A stretch of DNA of 64,000 nt from CAYFVR01 sp046541515 (GCA_046541515.1 JBKHDD010000005.1:1-64000), one strand, 5' to 3'; shown: positions 8,509 through 17,494, counted from the first letter of the stretch. The notes: generated by a model from the sequence alone, not told the origin. Translations and numbers: made by a program.

Positions 8509-11500
8509 TGACGCGCCCCCTCTCCCCGCCGTTCGATTTCACGCCCAAAAACAGGCTGTACAGCACCGGTGTCACCCCCAGCGTCAGCACCGTTCCCACC
8601 GCCAACCCAAAGGCGATGACACTGGCCATGCCGTAAAACAAGGCGTCGCGGAAGAGAATCAGCGGCAGCAGGCCGAGAATCGTGGTGAGGGTGGTCATGA
8701 CGATGGGCCGCAGTCGGCGGACGCAGGCGGAGATGACCGCCTCCGCCGGGTCGTCAAGGGTTTCCCGATCCATGTCGATCCGGTCAAGCAGGACGATGGC
8801 GTTGTTGATGATGATCCCGGCCAAGGAGTACAAGCCCAGGGTCACCATGAAGCCGAAATTGGCGCCCATGACCGCCAGGCCGATCACCGCGCCGATCAAC
8901 AGCAGGGGAACCGTGAGCAAAATGACGACGGCCCGGCGGAAGGAGTTGAACTGGGCGATCATCAGAATGACGATCAGCCCCAGGCAGAGCGGCGCGTTGG
9001 CGGAAAGGGCCGCCTGGGCGTCGGCGGATTCCTGGATGACGCCGTCGTATTCGATGGCGTGGGCGGGCGGCAGCGCGGCTTCGATTTCGTCCAGCTTCGG
9101 CTGGATCAGCGGGACCATGGCCTCGGCGGTCATGATCGTGTTTTTGGCCTCCACGGTGATGGTGCGGAAGAGGTTTTTCCGTTGAATGCGCGAAAAATTG
9201 TTGACCAGTTCGACATCGGCCACCTGCATGAGCGGAACGGGGGCCTTACGTCCCCGAGAATAGACCGTCACGGTGCGGACCCGGTCCAGGTCGAACCGCT
9301 CCCGCTCGGGCGCCCGAACCACGATGGGAAAGATGTCGTCCCCTTCCCGGAATTCCGAGACCCGGAGGCCGGAAAAATAGCTCTCCATGGATTGCGCCAC
9401 GTCGTCGGAGGTCACCCCGGCCCGTTTGGCCCGCCTCTGGTCCACGTTCACCCGGATCTGGGTGATCCGGTTTTCCCAATCGGTTTTGACGTCGATGGCG
9501 CCGGGCACGTTTCGGAGCACGGCTTTGATCCGATCCGCCGTCTCGTAGATGAAATCGGCGTCGGGCCCCTTCACCTGAATTTCGATTTTGGTGGAATCGC
9601 TGGGTCCCAGAAACATCTTGGTCACCCGGGCCCGGACTTCGGGGTGGCGTTCGTTGAACATGGCCCGCAATTCTTGGATGGTCGGGTCCATGTGTTCCAG
9701 CCCGTCGATGTTGAGGACGATGAATCCCTTGCTTTCGTCGGGATCGATGGGCGTGAGGGACAAAACGAACCGGGGGCCGCCGAAGCCGCCGTAGGCCGCG
9801 AAGCTTTCCACGTGGGGAAACCGCTCCCGGTCTTCCAGGGAGGCGGAAATCTCCCGGATGGCCGCGTCGGTCTTGCGCATCGAACTGCCGGCGGGCAGGT
9901 CCAGATAGACCAGAATCTGGGTGCGGTCCGAGTCGGGGAAGAATTTCTTGGGCAGGTGCGGCAGGGTGAAGACCGCCCCCGCGAACAGGACGACAATCAG
10001 CAGGAGAAACAGGAGTCGCCACCGAAGAATCCGCCGGAGCGCACCCTCGTATCCCCGGTTCATCCGGTCGAAAATTCCCGTGATTCCCCGCTGGACCGCC
10101 GATTTGTTCTCCCGCCGTTTCACCGCGATGAATCGATGGCAGAGGGTCGGGGTCACCGTCAGCGCGATGACCCAGGAACTCAGCAGGGTGATGAGGATGA
10201 CCAGGGAGATGGACCGGGTGTACTCCCCGGCCACGTGCTCCGCCAGCATGAGCGGCAGAAAGACGACGATGGTGGTCAGCGACGAGGTCAGCAGCGGGAT
10301 GGCCAGGGTGCGGCCGGAATCCCGCAGGGCCTGGTCGCGGCTTTCGCCGTCCTCCAGCCGCCGCTTGAAATCCTCGGCGATGACGATTCCGTTGTCCACC
10401 AGCAGCCCCAAGGAAATGATCAGCGTGGCCAGACTCATTCGCTCCAGGGTCATGCCGTTGAAGTTCATGATGGCCAGGGTCACCAGCATGACCGTGGGCA
10501 CGATGGTCCCGACGATGAGGCCGGTTCGCAGTCCGAGAAAGAGGATCACCACCGCGAGGACGATTGCCAGGGTTTGGAGCACGTTGAGGGTGACGCCGTA
10601 GACCGCGTTTTCCACCTGATCCACCTGGTAGGTGGCGATGTCCAGATGGTAGCCGGCCGGCAGCCGGTTTCCGATCTCGTCCAGCAGGGCTTTGACCCGG
10701 GGGCCGAAGTCCAGCACGTTGGCGTTGTCGGCCATGGCGATGGCGAAGACAATCGCCGGCTCTCCGTTGAAATAGGCGGTCCGCTCCGGCGGATCCACGT
10801 AGCCCCGGGTGACCGCGGCGATCTCCCGCAGCGGAATGCTCTCCCCCCGGCCGGGAACCGGGATCAGGGTGTTCCGGATGTCTTCCACCGTCTCGAAATT
10901 GCCGGTGGGCTGGATGAGGAACGCCTTGCCCCGGGCCTCGGCCGCGCCGCCGGGGCGGATGATGTTCTGTTGCTGGAGCAGGGCGATCAGCTCCGCGGGC
11001 GAGATATTGAACTGGGCCAGCCGGGCGTTGGCGGTTTCGATGAAAATCCGCTCGGCCTGGGCGCCGAGGATGTCCACTTTTTCCGTGCCCTGGATTCCGT
11101 AGAGCGTGTCCCGGATGTGCTGGGCCATGTCGAACATCTCGGCCATTTCGAAGCCCTCGGCCCACAGCGCGGCGGTGACCACGGCCACGTCCCCGAAATT
11201 GTCGTTGACCATGGGCGTTCCGGTCCCCTCGGGCAAATCGGGCCGGACTTGGTCGATGGCGTTGCGGACGTCGTCCCAAATCTGGTCCAGATCGAAAAAT
11301 CGGTCGTAGGCCTCGACGTGGATCACGGATCGGCCGGGATGGGAGGTGGAGCGAATCTCCTCGATTTCCGGAACGGTGCGGATGGCCTCTTCCAGCGTCT
11401 TGGTGATGAGCAGCTCCACCCGGTCCGGCGGCAGCCCGGGAAATCGGGTGGTGATCACCGCCTCGCGGATGGTGATTTCCGGGTCCTCCCGGGCCGGGAG

Positions 11501-11593
11501 GGTGAAATAGCTGACGAAGCCGAAAACCATCAGCACCAGCAGCAGGGCGAAGACGACCCGTTTGTGGCGGAACGCGATGACGGAAAAGTCCAT
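8498..11593 (-). CDS. RND-family efflux pump inner-membrane permease (AcrB-like)
   Basis: 1031 residues, the usual length of an AcrB/MexB-type pump. It drives proton-coupled drug or lipid export across the envelope with the adaptor gene just upstream. The N-terminal membrane anchor (FALLLVLMVFGFVSYFTLPA) is followed by a porter domain, a middle membrane bundle (about 330-500), a second porter domain and C-terminal helices. In the fourth membrane helix the proton-relay pair reads LGLLVDNGIVIAED: the first Asp is kept and the second is Asn. This occurs in a subset of RND pumps and suggests a clade apart from classical AcrB. It begins 9 bases after the adaptor stop. No outer-membrane channel gene is in the window. 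Confidence 0.95.
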   Translation of the reverse strand: MDFSVIAFRHKRVVFALLLVLMVFGFVSYFTLPAREDPEITIREAVITTRFPGLPPDRVELLITKTLEEAIRTVPEIEEIRSTSHPGRSVIHVEAYDRFFDLDQIWDDVRNAIDQVRPDLPEGTGTPMVNDNFGDVAVVTAALWAEGFEMAEMFDMAQHIRDTLYGIQGTEKVDILGAQAERIFIETANARLAQFNISPAELIALLQQQNIIRPGGAAEARGKAFLIQPTGNFETVEDIRNTLIPVPGRGESIPLREIAAVTRGYVDPPERTAYFNGEPAIVFAIAMADNANVLDFGPRVKALLDEIGNRLPAGYHLDIATYQVDQVENAVYGVTLNVLQTLAIVLAVVILFLGLRTGLIVGTIVPTVMLVTLAIMNFNGMTLERMSLATLIISLGLLVDNGIVIAEDFKRRLEDGESRDQALRDSGRTLAIPLLTSSLTTIVVFLPLMLAEHVAGEYTRSISLVILITLLSSWVIALTVTPTLCHRFIAVKRRENKSAVQRGITGIFDRMNRGYEGALRRILRWRLLFLLLIVVLFAGAVFTLPHLPKKFFPDSDRTQILVYLDLPAGSSMRKTDAAIREISASLEDRERFPHVESFAAYGGFGGPRFVLSLTPIDPDESKGFIVLNIDGLEHMDPTIQELRAMFNERHPEVRARVTKMFLGPSDSTKIEIQVKGPDADFIYETADRIKAVLRNVPGAIDVKTDWENRITQIRVNVDQRRAKRAGVTSDDVAQSMESYFSGLRVSEFREGDDIFPIVVRAPERERFDLDRVRTVTVYSRGRKAPVPLMQVADVELVNNFSRIQRKNLFRTITVEAKNTIMTAEAMVPLIQPKLDEIEAALPPAHAIEYDGVIQESADAQAALSANAPLCLGLIVILMIAQFNSFRRAVVILLTVPLLLIGAVIGLAVMGANFGFMVTLGLYSLAGIIINNAIVLLDRIDMDRETLDDPAEAVISACVRRLRPIVMTTLTTILGLLPLILFRDALFYGMASVIAFGLAVGTVLTLGVTPVLYSLFLGVKSNGGERGRVNET

Positions 11594-11602
11594 GACGGGC
11601 CC

Positions 11603-12739
11603 CTATTCGTTGAAGGTCTGGACGTCCCGGTTGAGCAGGGTCACCCGCTGGCCGTCCCGGAGAAAGGGCAGCCCCGCCTTGACGATGATGTCCCCGGCGG
11701 AAAGCCCGCGGGAGACGTAGCCGTGCGGGCCGGACAGATGGGCGATGGTCACCGGTTGGGCCGCGATGGTTTCCGTTTCGGGATCGTAGCGGAAGACGTA
11801 GTGATCCTCGCCCTCGGCGGCCTCGAAGGCGGTGACCGGGATGGGGAACCAGGATTCCGCGCGTTCCGCGGGAGCGCCGTTCCCGTTCTCCCCGTCCATG
11901 GCGAAATCCACCTCCGCCGTCATGCCCGGACGCAGGCCGGACAGCGGTTCCGACAGCGCGAGCGTGACCGGGAAAGCGTTGGCGTTTTCGGCCCGGGCGC
12001 CGATTTCGACGATTTCCGCCGAGACCTCCAGATCGGGCCGCGCGGGAAATTCCACCGTTTTCCGCCCGCCGACCTGGAGCCGGCCCACCAGGGTTTCCGG
12101 CACGGAGACGGCCACTTCCAGTTTTTGATCGCCCTGGATTTCCAAGGCCGGTTGCCCCGGCGACACCCGCTGGGACGGTTCGATTTGCCGGCTGGAGACC
12201 GATCCGTCGTAGGGCGCCGTGAGCCGGGCGTCGGCCAAATCCTCTTTGGCCAGGTCCAGTCGGGCTTCCGCCACCGTCACCTGATTCCGGGCGGCCTCGT
12301 AGGCGGCCTTGGAGAGATCGAAATCGGCCTGGGACACGGCGCCGGCCTCCACGAGATTCCGCTTGCGCCGAAAATCGTTCCGGGCCTCTTCGAACCGGGC
12401 ACGGGCTTCGGACAACGCCCCTTCCCGCTGGCGAACCGTTAGCGCGTACGTTCGGTCGTCCAGCGTGGCCAGAACGTCGTCCTTCTGGAAAGTTTCCCCA
12501 AGTTCGACGTTCACCGTCTCCACCTTGCCGGCCACCTCGAAGCTGAGTTCCGCCTTGTCCGCCGGGGCCACGATTCCGGACAACCGACGGTTCACCTGTC
12601 CATTGCCGGATTCGAGCTGAATCCAGGCGACGGTTTTGGGGGGAAGCTCGGTCGTTTCGCCGTCCGCGTTTTCGCAAGCCGCGAGACTGAAAGCGGCGAG
12701 CAAAAGGATCGGCGGAATCAGATATCGCTCCAGGATCAT
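11603..12739 (-). CDS. RND efflux periplasmic adaptor (membrane-fusion lipoprotein)
   Basis: 378 residues. The ATG at 12739 follows AAGGAAA. The N-terminus is a clear lipoprotein signal (LLLAAFSLAAC, Cys at about 22). The body shows the HlyD/AcrA order: a biotinyl-lipoyl half (LSFEVAGKVETVNVELGETF), a coiled-coil hairpin (about 95-165), the second lipoyl half (APYDGSVSSRQIEPSQRV), a beta-barrel and a membrane-proximal domain. It bridges the inner-membrane pump to an outer-membrane channel. It is the first gene of the adaptor-pump-TetR operon, with a palindromic operator candidate 49-64 bases upstream. Confidence 0.93.
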   Translation of the reverse strand: MILERYLIPPILLLAAFSLAACENADGETTELPPKTVAWIQLESGNGQVNRRLSGIVAPADKAELSFEVAGKVETVNVELGETFQKDDVLATLDDRTYALTVRQREGALSEARARFEEARNDFRRKRNLVEAGAVSQADFDLSKAAYEAARNQVTVAEARLDLAKEDLADARLTAPYDGSVSSRQIEPSQRVSPGQPALEIQGDQKLEVAVSVPETLVGRLQVGGRKTVEFPARPDLEVSAEIVEIGARAENANAFPVTLALSEPLSGLRPGMTAEVDFAMDGENGNGAPAERAESWFPIPVTAFEAAEGEDHYVFRYDPETETIAAQPVTIAHLSGPHGYVSRGLSAGDIIVKAGLPFLRDGQRVTLLNRDVQTFNE

Positions 12740-12787
12740 GATGAATTTCCTTGGTTTGGTTTGGCTTCCGTGTCAATCGACCAATTT

Positions 12788-12803
12788 AATCAATCGATTG
12801 ATT
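12788..12803. promoter_or_regulatory. Perfect 16-bp palindrome, candidate TetR operator
   Basis: AATCAATCGATTGATT is a perfect palindrome. The symmetry resumes one step out (TT/AA at 12785-12786 and 12805-12806). It lies just upstream of the efflux operon start at 12739 and in an otherwise AT-rich divergent gap shared with prfC. Size and position suit a TetR-family dimer; the link to the operon's own repressor is inference. Confidence 0.55.
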
Positions 12804-12886
12804 GAAGCGAGAAGGTAGAATGGGACGGGAGGATTGTCAATCGGGAATTGAGCCGGGACCATCTCCAATCCCACCTTAAAATTTAT

Positions 12887-12915
12887 TTTACGATCCCTTC
12901 CCCTTCTGCTATACT
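12887..12915 (+). promoter_or_regulatory. Candidate sigma-70-type promoter for prfC
   Basis: TTTACG (12887-12892) and TATACT (12910-12915) are separated by 17 bases; each keeps four or five consensus positions. The site is 73 bases upstream of the prfC start codon. A TTGACA immediately downstream (12915-12920) lacks a good -10 partner. Confidence 0.4.
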
Positions 12916-12987
12916 TGACAATTTCGCTCATCCCATCATCCGACATTCGTCGAACCATCCCGGCCAGCGGCCGGATTTGAGGCATCC

Positions 12988-14658
12988 ATGAACAGCACAG
13001 CCGAAGCGCTCGCGGAAACGGCGGCGCCCCAGACCCAAAATCAGTCCCAAAATCAGTCCCAAAACCAGACCAAAAATTCCCGCAAGGCGGAAATCGCCCG
13101 ACGGCGCACCTTTGGAATCATCAGCCATCCCGACGCCGGAAAGACCACCCTCACCGAAAAGTTGCTGCTCTTCGGCGGGGCCATCAAACTGGCGGGGGCG
13201 GTCAAGGCCCGCAAGGCCAATCGACACGCCACCAGCGACTGGATGGCCATCGAGCAGGAGCGCGGGATCTCCGTAACCAGCTCCGTGATGAAATTCGAAT
13301 ACCGGAATTACGAAATCAACCTGCTGGACACCCCCGGCCACGAGGATTTCTCCGAGGACACCTATCGCGTCCTCACCGCCGTGGACAGCGCGGTGATGGT
13401 CATCGACAGCGTGAAGGGCGTGGAGCCCCAGACCCGGAAGCTGATGGAGGTCTGCCGGATGCGCAACACGCCGATTCTCACCTTCATCAACAAGCTGGAC
13501 CGGGAGGGCATGTCGCCCATCGATCTGATGGGCGACATCGAGGAGAAGCTCCAGATCGAATGCGCGCCGCTCACCTGGCCCATCGGCATGGGCAAGCGGT
13601 TCAAGGGGACCTACAACCTGTACCGCAAGGAGCTGAACCTGTTCACCGCCGGGGAGGATCGGGTCGGCCAGGAGATGGTCACCATCCGGGATCTGGACGA
13701 CCCCGCCCTGGACGAGGCTTTGGGCGAGAGCGACGCGAACGCCCTGCGGGAGGACATCGAACTGCTGGAGGGCGCGGCCGATCCCTTCGACTTGGATCTG
13801 TATCGCCAAGGCACCCAGACGCCGGTTTTCTTCGGCAGCGCCATCAACAATTTCGGCGTCCGGGAAATGTTGGACGCCTTCGTGGAAGTGGCGCCCGGTC
13901 CCCTGCCTCGGGAAACCACCACGCGTATGGTGGACCCCGAGGAGGAGCAGTTCACCGGCTTCATCTTCAAAATCCAGGCGAACATGGACCCGGCCCACCG
14001 GGACCGGCTGGCGTTTTTGCGGGTCTGCTCCGGCCGGTTTCAGCGGGGCATGAAAATTCGCCATCATCGAATCGGAAAGGACATCCAGGTGGCCAACCCA
14101 ATCATCTTCATGGCCCAGGACCGGGCCATCGCCGAGGACGCCTGGCCCGGCGACATCATCGGGATTCACAACCACGGAACCATCAAAATCGGCGACGCCT
14201 TTTCGGACAAGGAGCCGCTCAAATTCACCGGGATTCCCAATTTCGCCCCGGAACATTTCCGCCGGGTGCGGCTGAAATCGCCGCTCAAGGCCAAGCAATT
14301 GTTGAAGGGATTGACCCAGCTCGCCGAGGAAGGCGCGGTTCAGTTTTTCCGGCCGCTCATGGGAAGCGATTTTATTTTGGGGGCCGTGGGGGCGCTTCAG
14401 TTCGACGTGACGGTGGGCCGGCTCAAGGCCGAGTACGGGGTGGACGCCACCTACGAAGGGGTGGGATACGCCGCCGCCCGCTGGGTCTACTGCGACGACC
14501 GCAAGCGGCTGGCCGAATTCCAGGCCGCCAACCAGGCCTACCTGGCCCTGGACGCCGAGGAAAACCTCACCTTCCTCGCCGACGGCGCCTGGCGGCTGGA
14601 TTTCGTGGCGGAGCGCTGGCCGGACGTGACCTTCGCGAAGACGCGGGAGCATTTGTAG
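12988..14658 (+). CDS. prfC: Peptide chain release factor 3 (RF3)
   Basis: 556 residues. RF3 is a translational GTPase that recycles RF1/RF2 from the ribosome after termination. The G1 motif SHPDAGKTT (about 46-54), G2 region RGISVTSSVM, G3 DTPGHEDF and G4 NKLDRE are all present. The C-terminus contains the RF3-typical GAVGALQFDV and the end ERWPDVTFAKTREH. The N-terminus has about 30 extra residues of low complexity (QNQS repeats), encoded by three near-identical 12-base units (13034-13069). The gene stands alone, divergent from the efflux operon. Confidence 0.97.
   Translation: MNSTAEALAETAAPQTQNQSQNQSQNQTKNSRKAEIARRRTFGIISHPDAGKTTLTEKLLLFGGAIKLAGAVKARKANRHATSDWMAIEQERGISVTSSVMKFEYRNYEINLLDTPGHEDFSEDTYRVLTAVDSAVMVIDSVKGVEPQTRKLMEVCRMRNTPILTFINKLDREGMSPIDLMGDIEEKLQIECAPLTWPIGMGKRFKGTYNLYRKELNLFTAGEDRVGQEMVTIRDLDDPALDEALGESDANALREDIELLEGAADPFDLDLYRQGTQTPVFFGSAINNFGVREMLDAFVEVAPGPLPRETTTRMVDPEEEQFTGFIFKIQANMDPAHRDRLAFLRVCSGRFQRGMKIRHHRIGKDIQVANPIIFMAQDRAIAEDAWPGDIIGIHNHGTIKIGDAFSDKEPLKFTGIPNFAPEHFRRVRLKSPLKAKQLLKGLTQLAEEGAVQFFRPLMGSDFILGAVGALQFDVTVGRLKAEYGVDATYEGVGYAAARWVYCDDRKRLAEFQAANQAYLALDAEENLTFLADGAWRLDFVAERWPDVTFAKTREHL
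13034..13069 (+). repeat. In-frame 12-base tandem repeat in the prfC 5' end
   Basis: CCCAAAATCAGT occurs twice exactly (13034-13045, 13046-13057) and once with changes (CCCAAAACCAGA, 13058-13069). It encodes the QNQS/QNQT tail ahead of the GTPase domain. The unit is a multiple of three, so copy-number change would not shift the frame. Confidence 0.7.
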
Positions 14659-14698
14659 GCGCGGGACAGAATTCCGTCGAAAAATTCCCCAGCCCCGG

Positions 14699-14791
14699 AA
14701 CCGTTCATTCCCGGGAAAATGGCAGGGGCGTATCCCATGCGCCCACCGTCAATCCGACACGATTGCCCCTTTGAAATCCCAAGCCGAAGGG
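14699..14791. repeat. Dispersed inverted-repeat element, degenerate copy C
   Basis: The left arm AACCGTTCATTCCCGGGAAA matches the family consensus apart from the middle TTGG. The right arm, in reverse complement, reads CTTCGGCTTGGGATTTCAAA. The core GGGGCGTATCCCATGCGCCC is an imperfect palindrome. It lies between prfC and the terminator of the convergent CheW-fusion gene. Confidence 0.55.
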
Positions 14792-14841
14792 CGCGGCAGC
14801 TTGCCCCCTCTTGAAAATCCGGCAAAGAGTCCGGACATCCC

Positions 14842-14892
14842 CGCCAAAAACAAAAACGCCCCGGGCTGCCCATTTGGGCCTCCCGGGGCGTT
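14842..14892 (-). terminator. Rho-independent terminator of the REC-SBP-CheW gene
   Basis: AACGCCCCGGG (14855-14865) pairs with CCCGGGGCGTT (14882-14892), and an inner GCCC/GGGC stem closes on a short loop. Read on the minus strand the stem is followed by TTTTTGTTTTTGG (down to 14844). It starts 49 bases after the stop codon at 14941. Confidence 0.85.
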
Positions 14893-14940
14893 GTCCTTTG
14901 CGTTCCCCGCGACGTCTTCGGCGAAAATTCTCCCCCGGCG

Positions 14941-16887
14941 CTATTCCGCCATCACCGCGTCGATGTCCAGCAACACTTTGAGGCTGTCCTCCACCTTGGC
15001 CATGGCCGAGATGAAGCTGGTTTTCACGTCCGCGCCGAAGTGGGGCATGTCCTCGATATCCTTCGCCCGGATGGAGAGGACCTCCAGCACGGTGTCCACC
15101 ACCACGCCCATGTAGAAGATCTCGCCGTTCCGACTCAGCTCCAGCACGATGATGCAGGTGCGATCGGTGTATTCCGTCTCCTCCATGCCGAATTTCAGCC
15201 GCAGGTCCATCACCGGAATTACCTGATCCCGCAGCCGAACCACCCCTTTGATGTAATGGGCCGACTGGGGCAGGCTTCGGATGGGCAGCATCCCGATGAT
15301 TTCCTTGATCCGGGAAATGTCGATCCCGTATTCCTGATTGGCCAGCTGAAAGGTGAGATAGGTGCCTTCGGCGTTCAGCATCGACTTGGCTTCGGTGTGG
15401 GTCCGGTCCACCTCCCCGCGTTGCAGAATCCGCATTACCGAATCCGCGTCGTCGGTCAGCATGGGCCGATAGTTGGGGCGATTGGCCACGTCCTCGCCGC
15501 AGGCCGCCCGGGTGAATCGGGTGTCGATGAACCGGTCCAGATCGATTCGCGCGCCGATGCCCATCTGCTCCACCATGTAGTCCTGAATCACTTGAAAGTC
15601 GGCCACCCGGGGATACAGGTCGTCGGTCTTGATGCCGTAGGATTCGGTCAGCACGTTTTTCAGCAGCGGCGTTTTGAGGCCCAGGGACTTGTCCGGGTCC
15701 AGAAAGGCCACCGCGATTTCGGCCGCCTTTTCCGGCTTCTGGGAGATAAATTTCCCCGCCTCCACCAGCATTCCGCAGAATTCGTGAACCGCGTCCGGAC
15801 ATTCGTCGATGAAGTCGTCCCGCATGGCCACGATGCAGCAGGGATGTTGTTGCCACAGTTCTCCGGAAAGAAATTGAAGGTCGGCGATGTTGGAGGCGAC
15901 GGCCTTGGTGCCCAAGGGTTCCGCCACCATGAACCCGCTGGCGTTGGGGTGTTCCTTGAGAAACTGGGGCATTTTGACCGGCGCGACCACCTCGAAGTTT
16001 ACGTCGGCGTCTTTTCCCAGCATGCCGGAGCCGAGCCCCGCCCGTCGAAAAAAGAGATGAGCCAGCATGTGGTGGATGGAAAGTTTGTGGGGAATCAGAA
16101 AGAATTTTTTTCGGAAGAAATCCGGATAGGGCGGGCGGTAATCGCCCCGGCGATTCCGAACGAAAATGCTGCCGTTTTTGTGGGCCAGCATCACCATCCG
16201 GATGGGGACTTGGTATCGGAACAGGTCCATGGCGATGGGGGCCAAGATGCAGGCGGCGTCCACCCAGCCGTTTTCCAGGGATTCCGCCACCGGGTTCCAG
16301 CTTGACAGGCAGCGGGTTTCCAGCTCGAAATGCTTGGGCGGGGTTTCCGCGGTCTCCACCATGTGCTTCAGCACCCCCAGCACCAGGTGGTCGGTGATTT
16401 GAATATGGGCCACCCGCAGTTTGGTTTTGCCCGAGGCGGCCCGCTGGGGGCCGGCGGCCTGTTCGGGGCCTCGATCGGCCTCGGTTTCCAACCCCAGGGA
16501 CTGCCTGATTTTGGCCATCAATTCGTCGCCGTCGAAGGGCTTGGCGATGAAGCCGTTGACCCCCGCCTCCATGGCCTTTCGCTGCTGATCGATATCCCCC
16601 TGTCCGGTGGCCATCAGGAAAGGCAGCGCCGGTTTTTCGTGATTGTTCCGAATCCAGGACAGCAGCTCGAAGCCGTCCCGTTTGGGCATGTTCCAGTCGC
16701 TGATGACGATGTCGATGTCCAGGGTTTCCTTGAGGACGGCGACGGCGACATCGCCGTCCTCCGCCTCCCGGATGTTTTCAAAGCCAAGCCGGCGAAGGGT
16801 CTGCGTTTCGATCTTCCGCATGACCGCCGCGTCTTCCACCAGCAAAACCGATACGCGTTTTGGATCAATGGGCATGGGATTCACCAT
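14941..16887 (-). CDS. REC - NrtA/NMT1-like solute-binding domain - CheW fusion protein
   Basis: 648 residues with no signal peptide or membrane segment, so cytoplasmic. Residues 12-132 are a receiver domain (acidic pair E18/D19, phosphoacceptor D64 in SDWNMP, K116). Residues about 155-480 look like a type 2 periplasmic solute-binding fold of the NrtA/SsuA/NMT1 kind: it opens LRVAHIQITDHLVLGVLKHM, names a helper site WNPVAESLENGWVDAACI, and continues with the typical GFMVAEPLGTKA and HPCCIVAMRDDF. Residues about 505-645 are a CheW domain (TYLTFQLANQEYGIDISRIKE, IKGVVRLRDQVIPVMDLR). CheW couples chemoreceptors to CheA, so this protein may bind a small molecule inside the cell and tune receptor arrays under phosphorylation control. 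Domain calls are firm at both ends and moderate in the middle; function is inference. Monocistronic, with its own terminator. Confidence 0.85.
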   Translation of the reverse strand: MVNPMPIDPKRVSVLLVEDAAVMRKIETQTLRRLGFENIREAEDGDVAVAVLKETLDIDIVISDWNMPKRDGFELLSWIRNNHEKPALPFLMATGQGDIDQQRKAMEAGVNGFIAKPFDGDELMAKIRQSLGLETEADRGPEQAAGPQRAASGKTKLRVAHIQITDHLVLGVLKHMVETAETPPKHFELETRCLSSWNPVAESLENGWVDAACILAPIAMDLFRYQVPIRMVMLAHKNGSIFVRNRRGDYRPPYPDFFRKKFFLIPHKLSIHHMLAHLFFRRAGLGSGMLGKDADVNFEVVAPVKMPQFLKEHPNASGFMVAEPLGTKAVASNIADLQFLSGELWQQHPCCIVAMRDDFIDECPDAVHEFCGMLVEAGKFISQKPEKAAEIAVAFLDPDKSLGLKTPLLKNVLTESYGIKTDDLYPRVADFQVIQDYMVEQMGIGARIDLDRFIDTRFTRAACGEDVANRPNYRPMLTDDADSVMRILQRGEVDRTHTEAKSMLNAEGTYLTFQLANQEYGIDISRIKEIIGMLPIRSLPQSAHYIKGVVRLRDQVIPVMDLRLKFGMEETEYTDRTCIIVLELSRNGEIFYMGVVVDTVLEVLSIRAKDIEDMPHFGADVKTSFISAMAKVEDSLKVLLDIDAVMAE

Positions 16888-17221
16888 GAGGGACGAGATT
16901 CAGGCGACGTTTCGCCGCCGGTGCCGGGCGCCGAGCCCGCCAAGGGCCAAATCCAACCACGCACCGGGACGGCCTGGCGACCGCGGAACCGCCGCAAGGG
17001 CGCTTTCCGGGGCCGCCCGCCAATGAAAAAGGGTCCAATGTCGGGCGGGATGACAGGGCGACTCTAAAAGGGAACGGCCGGGGGGTCAAGGGAAATGCGG
17101 AAAATGAAAACGACGACCCTCCGAACCGAACCGAACCGGATGGGATGGGCTGAATGGGAAAGAGAAATTTTGTTTTATCCGTCTCGACTTGGGAATGAAA
17201 AAGTATGGATAAAACAACCCG
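16888..17221. other. Intergenic gap with a short inverted repeat
   Basis: No gene is supported. It contains three tandem CCGAA units (near 17115-17130) and a perfect 11-bp inverted repeat, TTGTTTTATCC (17170-17180) with GGATAAAACAA (17207-17217). The latter lies just ahead of the transposase remnant and may belong to the old insertion. The 5' side is GC-rich and upstream of the CheW-fusion gene; I could not pick a convincing promoter. Confidence 0.5.
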
Positions 17222-17494
17222 TTGAGTCAACGTCGTCGGATGGGCGGAGCGTTCAACAGTTCCCTGCGCCGCAGGAACTCAACTTTTCGCAGAAAGTCGA
17301 ACACTTATGCGAAAAATGAAAGCGGCCTTCAAAAAATTCTCGACGTGTATTGGGTGGTTCACAATTTCATGCGAACACATTTCACCACGAAGCAAGTTCC
17401 GGCCGTTTCCATAGGAATTCTTGACGAAGCGATTTCCTGGGAAGAACTCTTGATGATTCCAACGGCCGCCCAATGGACCGTCCCATTCAACTGA
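17222..17494 (+). pseudogene. C-terminal remnant of an IS1-like transposase
   Basis: Ninety codons, opening with an arbitrary TTG and ending TGA. The peptide contains LRRRNSTFRRKSNTYAKNES, then LDVYWVVHNFMRTHFTT and VPAVSIGILDEAISWEELLM. This order (basic RRR, NTYAK, YWxxHNFxRxHFTT, VPAVxxGI) is what I know from the last ~80 residues of DDE transposases of the IS1-like group. The catalytic N-terminal part is missing. It lies 40 bases from the 3' end of the ATPase-nuclease gene on the opposite strand, suggesting that gene arrived in, or was trimmed by, a mobile region. Family placement is from memory of motifs only. Confidence 0.6.

Noticed and set aside
8309..12442. A 1377-codon open frame on the plus strand antisense to the efflux operon
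   Set aside because: It mirrors the codon structure of the RND and adaptor genes, is His/Gly/Asp-rich without domains, and lacks a start signal. High GC content keeps antisense frames open.
12915..12943. TTGACA upstream of prfC as a -35 element
   Set aside because: No -10-like hexamer at 16-18 bases; the overlapping TATACT with TTTACG fits better.
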